Source: Salinarimonas sp052380005 (lineage in GTDB: Bacteria > Pseudomonadota > Alphaproteobacteria > Rhizobiales > Beijerinckiaceae). Taken from it: 64,000 bases of DNA. Below, in pieces: positions 35,252 to 43,145 of this stretch (its first letter is position 1; every line of letters starts with the position of its first letter). A program made the position numbers and the translations under genes. Location: the NCBI GenBank assembly GCA_052380005.1, contig JBQTCJ010000015.1; one strand, written 5' to 3'. Below the pieces are notes generated by a model. That model worked only from the letters and a program-made list of their open reading frames with translations, did no database searches and was not told the DNA's origin.

Positions 35252-35992
35252 TTGGCCGCCTACGACTTCGCCGCCCCGCGCCTCCATATCGACGCGCCCC
35301 TCGCGCTCGGCGCGCGGATCGTCCTCGAGCGGGCGCAGGCGAACTACCTGCTCAACGTGCTGCGGCTCGGCGCGGGCGCGGACGTGCTCGTCTTCAACGG
35401 CCGCGACGGGGAATGGCGCACGCAGGTCCAGCCGGAAGGCCGCAAGAGCGCGACCCTGCTCGCGCTGGCGCAGGTCCGCCCGCAAGCGCCCGCGCCGGAC
35501 CTCGCCTGGCTGTTCGCGCCGCTCAAGCACGCCCGGCTCGACTACATGGCGCAGAAGGCCGTGGAGATGGGCGCGGGCTCGCTGCGGCCCGTGCTCACGC
35601 GCCGCACCCAGGCGGCCCGCGTCAACCTCGAGCGCATGCGCGCCAACGTGATCGAGGCCGCCGAGCAGTGCGGCGTCCTGGCGCTGCCGCCGGTGCACGA
35701 GGAGGCGAAGCTCGACGCGGCGCTCGCGGCGCTGGAGCCCGAGCGGGTGCTCGTGTTCTGCGACGAGGACGCCCCCATATCCGACCCGCTCGCCGCGCTG
35801 GCCGCCGCGCCGGAGGGGCCGCTCGCCGTGCTGATCGGCCCGGAGGGCGGCTTCGACCCCGCCGAGCGTGAGGCGCTGCTCGCACGCGAGCGCATCGTGC
35901 GCCTCTCCCTCGGCCCGCGCATCCTGCGCGCCGACACCGCCGCCGTCGCGGCGCTCGCCCTCGTCCAGGCGGCGCGGGGAGACTGGCGCTGA
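35252..35992 (+). CDS. rsmE: 16S rRNA (uracil(1498)-N(3))-methyltransferase
   Basis: This SPOUT-class enzyme methylates U1498 of 16S rRNA. The 246-residue protein has the N-terminal PUA-like part (RAQANYLLNVLRLGAG), the segment DYMAQKAVEMG, and the knotted SAM site LIGPEGGFDPAE followed by SLGPRILRADTAA. No ATG or GTG exists at the right place; TTG 35252, seven bases after GGAG, is the likely start. It stands alone, divergent from the secreted-protein gene. Confidence 0.94.
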   Translation: MAAYDFAAPRLHIDAPLALGARIVLERAQANYLLNVLRLGAGADVLVFNGRDGEWRTQVQPEGRKSATLLALAQVRPQAPAPDLAWLFAPLKHARLDYMAQKAVEMGAGSLRPVLTRRTQAARVNLERMRANVIEAAEQCGVLALPPVHEEAKLDAALAALEPERVLVFCDEDAPISDPLAALAAAPEGPLAVLIGPEGGFDPAEREALLARERIVRLSLGPRILRADTAAVAALALVQAARGDWR

Positions 35993-36063
35993 CGGGGAGC
36001 GGCTCAGTTCGAACTGTGTTCGAGGTTTCGGAAGCGGTATCGGGAGTCGAGGCAGGCGCTTTT

Positions 36064-36082
36064 CCTTCCCTGTGGGGGAAGG
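36064..36082. repeat. solitary CCTTCCC/GGGAAGG hairpin (element remnant)
   Basis: Seven perfect base pairs (CCTTCCC with GGGAAGG) enclose a short loop. The sequence is nearly the same as the tips of the family 1 element at 6127-6150. It lies between convergent rsmE and map and may also act as a terminator. Only one end of an element is seen. Confidence 0.6.
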
Positions 36083-36117
36083 ACAGGTACAGGGAACGGA
36101 GAGGGCTCGCGGCGACC

Positions 36118-36900
36118 TCACCCCGGCAGCGTGAAGATCTCCACGCCGTCCTCGGTGACGCCCACCGAGTGCTCGAACTGGGCCGAGAGCGAGCGGTCGC
36201 GGGTCACGGTGGTCCAGCCGTCGGCGAGCGTCTTCACCTCGGCGCGGCCGGCGTTGAGCATCGGCTCGACGGTGAAGAACATGCCGGGCTCGAGCCGCAC
36301 GCCCCGGCCGGGCAGGCCGTAGCTGAGCACCTCCGGCGGGGCGTGGAAGGCGCGGCCGAGGCCGTGGCCGCAGAACTCGCGCACGATCGTGTAGCCCTTG
36401 GCCTTCGCAACCGCCTCGATCGCGGCGCCGACGTCGCCGAGCGTGGCGCCGGGGCGCACCTGCGCGATCCCCGCCATCATCGCCTCGTGGGCCGCCGCGA
36501 CGAGGCGGCGCGCCTTCACCGAGGGCTCGCCCACCGTGAACATGCGGCTCGTGTCGCCGTGCCAGCCGTCGAGGATCGGGGTCACGTCGATGTTGAGGAT
36601 GTCGCCCTCCGCCAGGATCTTCCCGTCGTCGGGCACGCCGTGGGTGACGACGTGGTTCACGGAGATGCAGGTCGCGTGGGCGTAGCCGTGGAAGCCGATC
36701 GTCGCGGGCACCGCGCCGTGGTCGCGCATGTAGGTCTCGCACAGCCGGTCGAGATCGCCGGTGGAGACGCCCGGGCGGACGTGGGCGGCGATGAAGTCGA
36801 GCGTCGCCGCCGCGAGCCGGCCGGCGCGGCGCATGGCCACGAACTCCTCCGGTCCGTGCAGGGGGATGCCCCGCGGGCGCTTCTCGCGTACCTCGTCCAT
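36118..36900 (-). CDS. map: methionine aminopeptidase, type I
   Basis: This enzyme removes the initiator methionine from nascent proteins. The 260-residue sequence carries the five metal ligands of the family: Asp in NIDVTPILDGWHGD (two), His in CGHGLGRAFH, Glu in TVEPMLN and Glu in AQFEHSVGV. ATG 36900 is preceded by AAGGAG. It is divergent from gltX with 78 bp between. Confidence 0.97.
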   Translation of the reverse strand: MDEVREKRPRGIPLHGPEEFVAMRRAGRLAAATLDFIAAHVRPGVSTGDLDRLCETYMRDHGAVPATIGFHGYAHATCISVNHVVTHGVPDDGKILAEGDILNIDVTPILDGWHGDTSRMFTVGEPSVKARRLVAAAHEAMMAGIAQVRPGATLGDVGAAIEAVAKAKGYTIVREFCGHGLGRAFHAPPEVLSYGLPGRGVRLEPGMFFTVEPMLNAGRAEVKTLADGWTTVTRDRSLSAQFEHSVGVTEDGVEIFTLPG

Positions 36901-36978
36901 GTCGTCTCCTTCGATCGGCGCGACCATAGCACGCGCACGGCGTTTGTGCCCCGCCGCGCCACGGGGTAGAGGAGGCGC

Positions 36979-38334
36979 ATGACGTCGTCCACCCCGCCCG
37001 CCCCCGTTCTGCGCTTCGCCCCCTCGCCGACGGGCCTCCTGCACATCGGCAACGCCCGAACCGCGCTCCTCAACGCGCTCCTGGCGCGCCGGGAGGGCGG
37101 CACCTTCGTGCTGCGCCTCGACGACACCGATCGCGAGCGCTCCAGGGATGAGTACGCGCAGGCCATCGTCGCGGACCTCGCCTGGCTCGGCATCGCGCCG
37201 GACGTCACCGTGCGCCAGTCCGATCGAATCGGGCTCTACGACGCGGCGGCGGAACGGCTGCGCGCGGCGGGGCGCCTCTACGCCTGCTTCGAGACGCAGG
37301 ACGAGCTCGAGCGCAAGCGCCGCCTCCAGCTCGCCCGCGGCCTGCCGCCGATCTACGACCGTGCCGCCCTCGCCCTCTCGGATGCGGACCGCGTGCGGCT
37401 CGAGGCCGAGGGCCGCCGGCCGCACTGGCGCTTCCGGCTCGACCATCGCGCCGTCGCCTGGGACGACCGCGTGCGCGGGGAGGTGAGCGTGGACTGCGGC
37501 TCGCTGTCCGATCCCGTGCTCGTGCGCGAGGACGGCAGCTACCTGTACACGCTGCCCTCCGTCGTCGACGATGCCTCGCTCGGGGTGACGCTCGTGGTGC
37601 GCGGAGAGGATCACGTCACCAACACGGCGGTGCAGATCCAGATCCTCGAGGCGCTGGGTCACCCGGTCCCCGCCTTCGGCCACCACAACCTGCTCACGAC
37701 GGCGAGCGGCGAAGGGCTCTCCAAGCGTCTCGGGCACCTGTCGCTGAGGGGCCTGCGCGAGGCGGGGCTCGAGCCGCTCGCGGTCGCCGCGCTGGCGGTG
37801 CTGGTCGGCTCGTCGGACGCGGTGCGCCCGGTCGCGTCGCTGGAGGAGCTCGCCGCCCTCGTCGACCTCGCGCACGTGTCGCGCGCGCCCGCCCGCTTCG
37901 ACGAGGCGGAGCTCGCCGCGCTCAACGCCCGGATCGTGCACGAGACGCCGTTCGAGGCAGTCGAGGGGCGGCTCGCGGCCATGGCCGTCGGGGGCGGTGC
38001 GGCCTTCTGGGAGGCGGTGCGCGGCAATCTCGGCACGCTGCGCGAGGCGCGGGACTGGTGGGACGTCGTCGCGGGACCGGTGACGCCCGCGATCGAGGAC
38101 GCCGCCTTCTGCGCCCGCGCCGCCGAGGCGCTCCCGCCGGAGCCCTGGGACGGCGACACCTGGAAGGCCTGGACGGACGCGGTGAAGGCGGCGACGGGTG
38201 CCAAGGGCCGCGCGCTGTTCATGCCGCTGCGCAAGGCGCTCACGGGGCGCGACCACGGCCCCGAGCTCGCCGCGCTGCTGCCGCTGATCGGCCGCGAGAC
38301 GGCCGCCGCGCGGCTCGCCGGGCAGACCGCCTGA
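36979..38334 (+). CDS. gltX: glutamate--tRNA ligase
   Basis: This class I synthetase charges tRNA with glutamate. The 451-residue protein has the HIGH-like HIGNART at residues 22-28, the zinc-less LRLDDTDRERS region, and the KMSKS equivalent GLSKRLGH. It resembles the shorter second GluRS present in many alphaproteobacteria, so the genome probably has another gltX; which tRNA it prefers cannot be read here. Confidence 0.96.
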   Translation: MTSSTPPAPVLRFAPSPTGLLHIGNARTALLNALLARREGGTFVLRLDDTDRERSRDEYAQAIVADLAWLGIAPDVTVRQSDRIGLYDAAAERLRAAGRLYACFETQDELERKRRLQLARGLPPIYDRAALALSDADRVRLEAEGRRPHWRFRLDHRAVAWDDRVRGEVSVDCGSLSDPVLVREDGSYLYTLPSVVDDASLGVTLVVRGEDHVTNTAVQIQILEALGHPVPAFGHHNLLTTASGEGLSKRLGHLSLRGLREAGLEPLAVAALAVLVGSSDAVRPVASLEELAALVDLAHVSRAPARFDEAELAALNARIVHETPFEAVEGRLAAMAVGGGAAFWEAVRGNLGTLREARDWWDVVAGPVTPAIEDAAFCARAAEALPPEPWDGDTWKAWTDAVKAATGAKGRALFMPLRKALTGRDHGPELAALLPLIGRETAAARLAGQTA

Positions 38335-38357
38335 GGGCGGGCTCCCCGCGCGGCGCC

Positions 38358-39377
38358 TCACGCGTCGGGCGCGGGGATCACCTCGGGCGCGACGACGCGC
38401 ACGCGCCGGCGGCCCTCCCGGGTCTCGATCTCGCGCCATTCCCCCTCCGCGATCCCGAAAAAGGGGATCGGCACGGCGGGCGCGCCGGGCACCGGCGTCG
38501 CGGCTGCCGGAGCGGTCTCGCGCGGCTGCGAGAGCTCGCGGGCGCGGGCCTCGTCGACGATGTCCGCGCCGCCGCCGAGGAGCGCCTCGGCCTGCGCCAG
38601 TGCCTCCGACCAGCTCTGTCCCGGCACGCGGCAGGAGCAGGCCGCGTCGTGCGAGCGGCGGAAGGCCAGCGCGTTCGGCAGCGCCATGTAGGACTGGCCA
38701 TCGGCGGAGATCGCCTGCTCGATCGGCGCGCCCTGCGGCTTGTAGAACAGGGCGGTGGGGGCGGACGGGCACTGTGCCTGGCACAGGGCGCCCGCCTCGC
38801 GCGAGTCGCGCGGCGTGCTCGCGAGCGGGAAGAACGAGCCGTCGCAGGTGCGCACGCACACGGCCTGACCGGCGATCGGCCGCGCCTCGTCGGGGAAGCC
38901 GGGGCCGTCCATGAAGGGCTCGGTCGGCTCGATCCAGGTGTCGAAGACGCCGGGCTGGCCACCGGGGACGCCTCCGGGCGGCCGAGGTGTGCAGTACTGC
39001 TCGATGGCCGAGAGGAGCGCGGCACGACGCTCGTTGCCCGAGCGCGAGGACTCGACGAGCAGGCGCTGGTAGTTCGCCTCCATGGCGCCGAGCCGCTCCT
39101 CGGCGGCGGCGCATTCGGGGGAGGTCGGCGCGCCGAAGATCAGGAAGCGCGAGCGGCCGCAATCGAGGCTCTGCACGTAGCGGCGCATCTGCTCGAGCTC
39201 GATCGCCTGCTGGCGCGCGAGCGCCCCGTAGTCGCGCCCGCCGCCGGCGTCGATCTGCGCGAGCTCGGTGCGGTAGCGGGTGCACGCGTCCTGCGCCAGA
39301 GCCGCCGCCGGCATGAGGAGGGAGATCGCCATCCCGAGGAGGCCGAGAAAGGAGCCGGAAAAGGAGCCTTGCCGCAT
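38358..39377 (-). CDS. DUF2865 domain secreted protein
   Basis: This 339-residue predicted periplasmic protein of unknown function belongs to DUF2865, a family of Hyphomicrobiales. A signal peptide (MRQGSFSGS, hydrophobic LLGMAISLLMPAAALAQ) is followed by a helical region and the cysteine-rich DUF2865 core (VCVRTCDGSFFPL, LCQAQCPSAPTALFY, ACSCR). A longer ATG at 39422 would add 15 residues before the signal peptide. The C-terminal 70 residues are proline- and alanine-rich. It converges on gltX. Confidence 0.85.
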   Translation of the reverse strand: MRQGSFSGSFLGLLGMAISLLMPAAALAQDACTRYRTELAQIDAGGGRDYGALARQQAIELEQMRRYVQSLDCGRSRFLIFGAPTSPECAAAEERLGAMEANYQRLLVESSRSGNERRAALLSAIEQYCTPRPPGGVPGGQPGVFDTWIEPTEPFMDGPGFPDEARPIAGQAVCVRTCDGSFFPLASTPRDSREAGALCQAQCPSAPTALFYKPQGAPIEQAISADGQSYMALPNALAFRRSHDAACSCRVPGQSWSEALAQAEALLGGGADIVDEARARELSQPRETAPAAATPVPGAPAVPIPFFGIAEGEWREIETREGRRRVRVVAPEVIPAPDA

Positions 39378-39510
39378 CGCACCGCCGTGGTCGTGGCGCG
39401 CCCCGCGATTCGCGGGCCGCATCGCGGGACCGTTATAGCGCTCCGGATGGCTGCAACATGAACGAATGGTGCCGATCGCCGGGCAGGGCGCGTATGCGGC
39501 GGCGCGAACG

Positions 39511-40149
39511 TCAGAGCGAGGCGAGGCACAGGGCGCGTGCCGAGACCGCGCGGCCTCCGCCCGCGAGCGGGCTCACCGGGCTCTCGCAGCCGACGGCGAG
39601 GGTCTCGTCCGGCCCATCGACCTCCGGCGCATCGACCTCGCGGGGCGGGTCCACCTCTCGACGCGGCAGGGGACCGGGAAGGCGCGGGGCGTCGCCGGCG
39701 GGCGCGGCGAGGAGCCGCGGCAGGCTGGTGCCGCGGGCGATCGTCGTCGTCCGACCTGCGGGATCGTGCCGCAGGACGATGCGCCCCTCTGCATCGAGCA
39801 AGGCGAGCGCGCCGCCCGCGAGGAGGACGATCTCGGACGTCGCGAGGTCGAGCGGGTGCGCGGGCTGTCCGGACGGCCGCGCGAGCGCCGCGGACTTGCG
39901 GGCGCCGCCGGTCGCCCGCCCGGAGACCTCCGCCTTCGCCTCGGCCCGTGCCGGCAGCGAGACGAGGCTCTGCGTCGCCCCGGCTAGGCGCGCCCAGCCG
40001 GTACGCAGCTCGTGTGGCGACGTCACCGCGCTGGTGAGCACGAAGGCGCCGACGTAGGTCGCGACGAGGAGCGCGGCGAGGCGCAGCATCCCGAGGACTC
40101 CGGCCGCGCGCCTGCTCCGGCGCGCTCTCGTTCGAGGTTGCGGGAACAT
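39511..40149 (-). CDS. membrane-anchored hypothetical protein
   Basis: I do not recognise this 212-residue protein. Residues 1-15 are basic (MFPQPRTRARRSRRA) and residues about 21-42 form one transmembrane helix, so the rest is probably periplasmic. The mature part has a short beta-rich segment (LDAEGRIVLRHDPAGRTTTIARGTSLPRL), then a Pro/Asp/Glu-rich stretch and a C-terminal CESPVSPLAGGGRA...LCLASL with two cysteines. It lies between the DUF2865 gene and the stress-response locus, both on the same strand. Confidence 0.65.
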   Translation of the reverse strand: MFPQPRTRARRSRRAAGVLGMLRLAALLVATYVGAFVLTSAVTSPHELRTGWARLAGATQSLVSLPARAEAKAEVSGRATGGARKSAALARPSGQPAHPLDLATSEIVLLAGGALALLDAEGRIVLRHDPAGRTTTIARGTSLPRLLAAPAGDAPRLPGPLPRREVDPPREVDAPEVDGPDETLAVGCESPVSPLAGGGRAVSARALCLASL

Positions 40150-40199
40150 GGAACGGCGCAGCCGAAGCAGAGTTCCCGCACACCGTTCCGGCCCGCCGG

Positions 40200-40589
40200 C
40201 TAGGCCGGCGTCAGCGCCCGCGCGAGCGCAGCGGCGAGCGCCTCCCAGGTGTAAGGCTTGCGCAGGAGCGGCGCGCCGACGAAAGCCGGGTCCGGCCCGG
40301 GATCGGCGTGGCCCGACGCGACGACGACCGGGACGCCCGCGGCGCGGGCGGCGCGCGCCACCGGCGTGCCGCTCTCGCCGTCGAGGTCGAGGTCGAGGAC
40401 GAGGGCGCGCAGGTCGGCCCGCGCTGCGAGCAGCGTATGCGCGGCGTCGGCGTCGCGGGCGACGAGCACTTCCTCGAATCCTAGCTCGCGCAATGTGTCC
40501 GCAGTGTCGAGGGCGATGATGGCGCTGTCCTCCGCGAGAAGGATGCAGCCGGAGAAAGGCCCGCCGACATTTTCGGTGCCTTCGACCAA
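40200..40589 (-). CDS. single-domain response regulator
   Basis: This receiver domain has no output domain. The acidic pocket is in ILLAEDSA, the phospho-acceptor Asp is in LVLDLDLDGESG, the switch Ser is in VVVASGHADP and the Lys is in LLRKPY. The VASGHA segment resembles the FATGUY-type receivers that act with PhyR in general stress signalling elsewhere (inference). I prefer TTG 40589 (129 residues, AAGGGA upstream). GTG 40691 would add 34 non-conserved residues and overlap a candidate promoter and small RNA on the other strand. Confidence 0.8.
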   Translation of the reverse strand: MVEGTENVGGPFSGCILLAEDSAIIALDTADTLRELGFEEVLVARDADAAHTLLAARADLRALVLDLDLDGESGTPVARAARAAGVPVVVASGHADPGPDPAFVGAPLLRKPYTWEALAAALARALTPA

Positions 40590-40663
40590 GACAAATTCCC
40601 TTCTTGGTGTCCGGAGTGGTTCCTGCGAAGTTAAAGCTTTACCGTCGAGAAGGTTTCGCCGGC

Positions 40664-40688
40664 GGAACGATTCGCCGACGCGTCGGTT
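40664..40688 (+). promoter_or_regulatory. EcfG-type promoter for a candidate small RNA
   Basis: GGAAC (40664-40668), sixteen bases, then GGTT (40685-40688): the -35 is perfect and the -10 matches the EcfG consensus CGTT at three of four. The spacing equals that of the phyR promoter in this locus. Confidence 0.55.
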
Positions 40689-40692
40689 CACC

Positions 40693-40781
40693 GACCACCT
40701 GGCCCGATGGTCCTCCCTGCATTCCCCTTGAAGATGGCCAGAAACTCTCGACGGATCGGCCGGGCCGATCCGTTTCTTTTT
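40693..40781 (+). ncRNA. candidate EcfG-dependent small RNA
   Basis: About 88 bases between an EcfG-like promoter and a perfect intrinsic terminator contain no reading frame with a ribosome-binding site. The predicted 5' end forms a hairpin (GACCA 40693-40697 with TGGTC 40708-40712). It is followed by an unpaired pyrimidine-rich tract 40712-40729 containing CCTCCC, which is complementary to Shine-Dalgarno sequences. The terminator stem is 40751-40773 followed by TTCTTTTT. A sigma-dependent small RNA with a C-rich recognition region resembles Caulobacter GsrN in concept; homology is not claimed. Confidence 0.5.
40751..40781 (+). terminator. intrinsic terminator of the candidate small RNA
   Basis: The eleven-base arms ACGGATCGGCC and GGCCGATCCGT are perfectly complementary around a single central G, and TTCTTTTT follows on the plus strand. 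No plus-strand protein gene lies upstream for thousands of bases, so it needs another transcript to explain it. Confidence 0.85.
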
Positions 40782-40835
40782 GCGAGCACCCCGCGAATGC
40801 CTTCGACGCGCATCGAGAGGACGCCGATCCGCACG

Positions 40836-40861
40836 AAAAAAGGGCCCCGCTTGGGGACCCC
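40836..40861 (-). terminator. phyR terminator
   Basis: On the minus strand GGGGTCCCC, AAGC, GGGGCCC folds with one bulged base and is followed by TTTTTT (complement of 40836-40841). It lies 26 bases after the phyR stop. Confidence 0.85.
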
Positions 40862-40887
40862 TCGTTCGCTGTCTCGTGATACCGGGC

Positions 40888-41694
40888 TCAGGCGGAGGCG
40901 CGCTGCGGCCGGCGGCGGTGCGCGCTCTGCTGGAAGAACAAGGCCTGGCTGATCACCGCCGAGACGTTCGCGGGCTGGAAAGGCTTGGCGATCAGGAAGG
41001 CGGGCTCGGGCCGCTCGCCGGTGAGGAAGCGCTCGGGATAGGCGGTGATGAAGATCACCGGGACCTGGAACGTGTCGAGCAGGTCGTTCACCGCGTCGAG
41101 GCCGGAGGACCCGTCGGCGAGCTGGATGTCGGCGAGGATCAGGCCGGGACGCTTCGAGCCGGCGAGGGCCAGCGCCTCGCCGCGGGTGCGCGCGACGCCG
41201 GTGACGTTGTGCCCGAGGCCCTCGACGAGCGCCTCGAGGTCCATCGCGATCAGCGGCTCGTCCTCGATGATCATGATGTCGGTGACGATGTCGGCGGCGA
41301 GCTCGCGACCCGCCTCCTCGACCAGCGACCTGACCTCGGCCACCGGCACGGCGAGGACACGGGCCGATTCCTCCTCCGAGAAACCCTCGAGCGAGGAGAG
41401 CAGGAACGCCTGCCGCGGCAGCGGCGTGATCTGGCCGAGCCGCGCCTCGGCCGGCAGGTCGCGCTCGACGCCCTCCGCACGGCCGTTGACGGAAAGCGAG
41501 TTCCAGATGCGGGTGAAGACGCGGAAGAGGTCGGCCTTGATGTTGCCCTGGCGATCGATCGTCTCGGGCTCGCTGACGAGCGCCTCGAGCGTCGCGGCGA
41601 CGTAGGCGTCGCCCGCCTGCTGGCTGCCGGTGAGCGCACGGGCATAGCGGCGCAGATACGGCAGGTACTGGACGACGAGCTGGGCTGTCGACAT
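40888..41694 (-). CDS. phyR: PhyR, sigma-like/receiver anti-anti-sigma regulator
   Basis: PhyR is the switch of the alphaproteobacterial general stress response. When phosphorylated it binds NepR and frees the sigma factor EcfG. The 268-residue protein has an N-terminal sigma2/sigma4-like domain (about 1-120, including PRQAFLLSSLEGFSEEESARVL) and a C-terminal receiver with acidic pair IIEDEP, phospho-acceptor Asp189 in LADIQLADG, and Lys in AKPFQP. An EcfG promoter lies upstream and a terminator downstream. It faces nepR-ecfG. No HWE sensor kinase is in the window. Confidence 0.97.
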   Translation of the reverse strand: MSTAQLVVQYLPYLRRYARALTGSQQAGDAYVAATLEALVSEPETIDRQGNIKADLFRVFTRIWNSLSVNGRAEGVERDLPAEARLGQITPLPRQAFLLSSLEGFSEEESARVLAVPVAEVRSLVEEAGRELAADIVTDIMIIEDEPLIAMDLEALVEGLGHNVTGVARTRGEALALAGSKRPGLILADIQLADGSSGLDAVNDLLDTFQVPVIFITAYPERFLTGERPEPAFLIAKPFQPANVSAVISQALFFQQSAHRRRPQRASA

Positions 41695-41744
41695 GCATAT
41701 CCCCTTGTGGAGTCGCCGGTTCGGCTTTGGTCCTGTCGCCGGTC

Positions 41745-41769
41745 AACGCGCCGTGCCGCGAAAGGTTCC
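41745..41769 (-). promoter_or_regulatory. EcfG promoter of phyR
   Basis: Read on the minus strand: GGAAC (complement of 41765-41769), sixteen bases, CGTT (complement of 41745-41748), a perfect match to the EcfG consensus, about 50 bases before the phyR start. Confidence 0.88.
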
Positions 41770-41786
41770 CGATCGCGCCCGAAGAT

Positions 41787-41812
41787 GGAACCCATCGCCC
41801 GCCCGGGGCGTT
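41787..41812 (+). promoter_or_regulatory. EcfG promoter of nepR-ecfG
   Basis: GGAAC (41787-41791), seventeen bases, CGTT (41809-41812), 48 bases before the nepR ATG. Together with the phyR site the two promoters stand back to back with their -35 boxes 17 bases apart, giving positive autoregulation of the whole module. Confidence 0.88.
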
Positions 41813-41860
41813 GAGGCCCGCGAGCGCTCGTTATCACGCCTCGAGGATGAGGGTCACGTA

Positions 41861-42106
41861 ATGAAAGTCAACAAGGGCACGGGGGGGCACGAGCTCGGCA
41901 CGCGCGAGGTGCGTGCGGAGAGCGTGCAGGGTGGGGATCCTGGATCGGTATCGTCCGATCCGAGGCTCGACCGGGCCATACAGTCCCGGATCGGCGACCA
42001 GCTGCGAGCCATGTATTCCGATCTGATGGACCAGCCGGTTCCCGACCGTTTCAAGGACCTGCTGGCGCAGCTCGACAGCCAGAACAAGACGGAGAACTCG
42101 CGATGA
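41861..42106 (+). CDS. nepR: NepR anti-sigma factor
   Basis: This 81-residue protein sequesters EcfG until PhyR-P displaces it. The two-helix NepR core is in IGDQLRAMYSDLMDQ and PVPDRFKDLLAQL; the N-terminal 45 residues are disordered and rich in Gly and Ser. The gene follows an EcfG promoter, and its TGA overlaps the ecfG ATG (ATGA), so anti-sigma and sigma are made together. Confidence 0.94.
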   Translation: MKVNKGTGGHELGTREVRAESVQGGDPGSVSSDPRLDRAIQSRIGDQLRAMYSDLMDQPVPDRFKDLLAQLDSQNKTENSR

Positions 42107-42654
42107 CCCAGCCGGAACCGGCGCTGCGCGACGCCCTGCTCGCGGCCGTTCCGAGCTTGCGTGCGTTCGCGATCTCGTTGACCGGACAGGTGGACCGCGC
42201 CGACGATCTCGTCCAGGACACGCTGCTGCGCGCCCTGTCGAACATCGATCGCTTCGAGCGCGGCACGAACCTGAACGCGTGGCTCTTCACGATCCTGCGC
42301 AACCTCTTCCATTCCGAGTACCGCAAGCGCCGCCGCGAGGTCGAGGACGCCGACGGCTCCTACGCCGCGCGCCTGAAGGCGCAGCCCGAGCAGGGCGCGC
42401 GCCTCGACTTCGAGGATTTTCGCGAGGCGCTCTCCACCCTTCCGCCCGACCAGCGCGAGGCGCTGCTGCTCGTCGGTGCCTCCGGGTTCTCCTACGAGGA
42501 GGCGGCCAACATCTGTGGTTGCGCGGTCGGCACGATCAAGAGCCGCGTCAACCGTGCGCGCTCGCGCCTGACCCAGCTTCTCGCGGTCGACGGCGACGAG
42601 GACCTCGGCGCGGACCGGATCACCCGCGCCGCGCTGCAGGCGGCGAGCGGCTGA
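42103..42654 (+). CDS. ecfG: ECF sigma factor EcfG
   Basis: This 183-residue group 15 ECF sigma factor directs RNA polymerase to GGAAC/CGTT promoters under general stress. Sigma2 contains ADDLVQDTLLRALSNIDRFE and NAWLFTILRNLF; sigma4 contains LPPDQREALLLVGASGFSYEEAA and the HTH CAVGTIKSRVNRAR. It is translationally coupled to nepR. A long GC hairpin follows. Confidence 0.96.
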   Translation: MTQPEPALRDALLAAVPSLRAFAISLTGQVDRADDLVQDTLLRALSNIDRFERGTNLNAWLFTILRNLFHSEYRKRRREVEDADGSYAARLKAQPEQGARLDFEDFREALSTLPPDQREALLLVGASGFSYEEAANICGCAVGTIKSRVNRARSRLTQLLAVDGDEDLGADRITRAALQAASG

Positions 42655-42684
42655 CGCGAGCCGGCCGCGGCCCTCACGGGACCA

Positions 42685-42721
42685 GCGAGAGCCGCGCGGG
42701 GGGACCGCGCGGCTCTCTCGC
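42685..42721. terminator. hairpin after ecfG
   Basis: Arms of 15 and 17 bases (GCGAGAGCCGCGCGG and its complement with a two-base bulge) enclose a short G/A loop 30 bases after the ecfG stop. There is no T-run. Confidence 0.6.
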
Positions 42722-42760
42722 ATGCGCGGCACGCCTGTCACGTCCGTCCGAGCCTGCCGT

Positions 42761-42785
42761 GAAACCAATCGGTGGCATGCGCGTT
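42761..42785 (+). promoter_or_regulatory. EcfG-like promoter before a small membrane protein
   Basis: GAAAC (one mismatch to GGAAC), sixteen bases, then a perfect CGTT, 25 bases before ATG 42810. Its location next to ecfG adds weight; the mismatch is in a normally strong position. Confidence 0.45.
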
Positions 42786-42809
42786 GACGCGTACCGCAGG
42801 AGGCCACCG

Positions 42810-43028
42810 ATGACCCGCGATCTGCTCATCCGCTTCAGTGCCGTGTTCCTCGTCCTGGCGCTCGTCGCGTCCGCGACCGCCGCCGCGAGCGCCTCGGCGC
42901 TTCCCGGCGCGATCGCGACGATCGCGGGTGCGCTCGCTCTCATCACCATGGTCTTCGCGCAGGTGATCCCGGAGCGCCGCCGTCGGCTCGCGTCCGTGCG
43001 TGTCCCGGCGCGCCGCTTCCGGGCCTGA
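42810..43028 (+). CDS. small two-helix membrane protein
   Basis: This 72-residue protein has AGGAGG six bases before ATG. Two hydrophobic segments (about residues 6-28 and 32-50, LLIRFSAVFLVLALVAS and IATIAGALALITMVFA) are followed by a basic tail RRRRLASVRVPARRFRA that should face the cytoplasm. I recognise no family. Its place after ecfG and an EcfG-like promoter suggest membership of the stress regulon. Confidence 0.72.
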   Translation: MTRDLLIRFSAVFLVLALVASATAAASASALPGAIATIAGALALITMVFAQVIPERRRRLASVRVPARRFRA

Positions 43029-43145
43029 CCGGCCGGCGATCGTGCCGGCGCCGGTCGCATGCGGGAACCGTCCGCGACGAAGTGGCCGTCCGCGCTCGGG
43101 CCCGTCCTGGCCTCTCGTTCGGGAGGGCGCGTCCCGTCTCGGCGA

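Noticed and set aside
40590..40691. N-terminal extension of the response regulator to GTG 40691
   Set aside because: The extra residues are unlike a receiver and the DNA holds a candidate promoter on the other strand; TTG 40589 has a ribosome-binding site at the domain edge.
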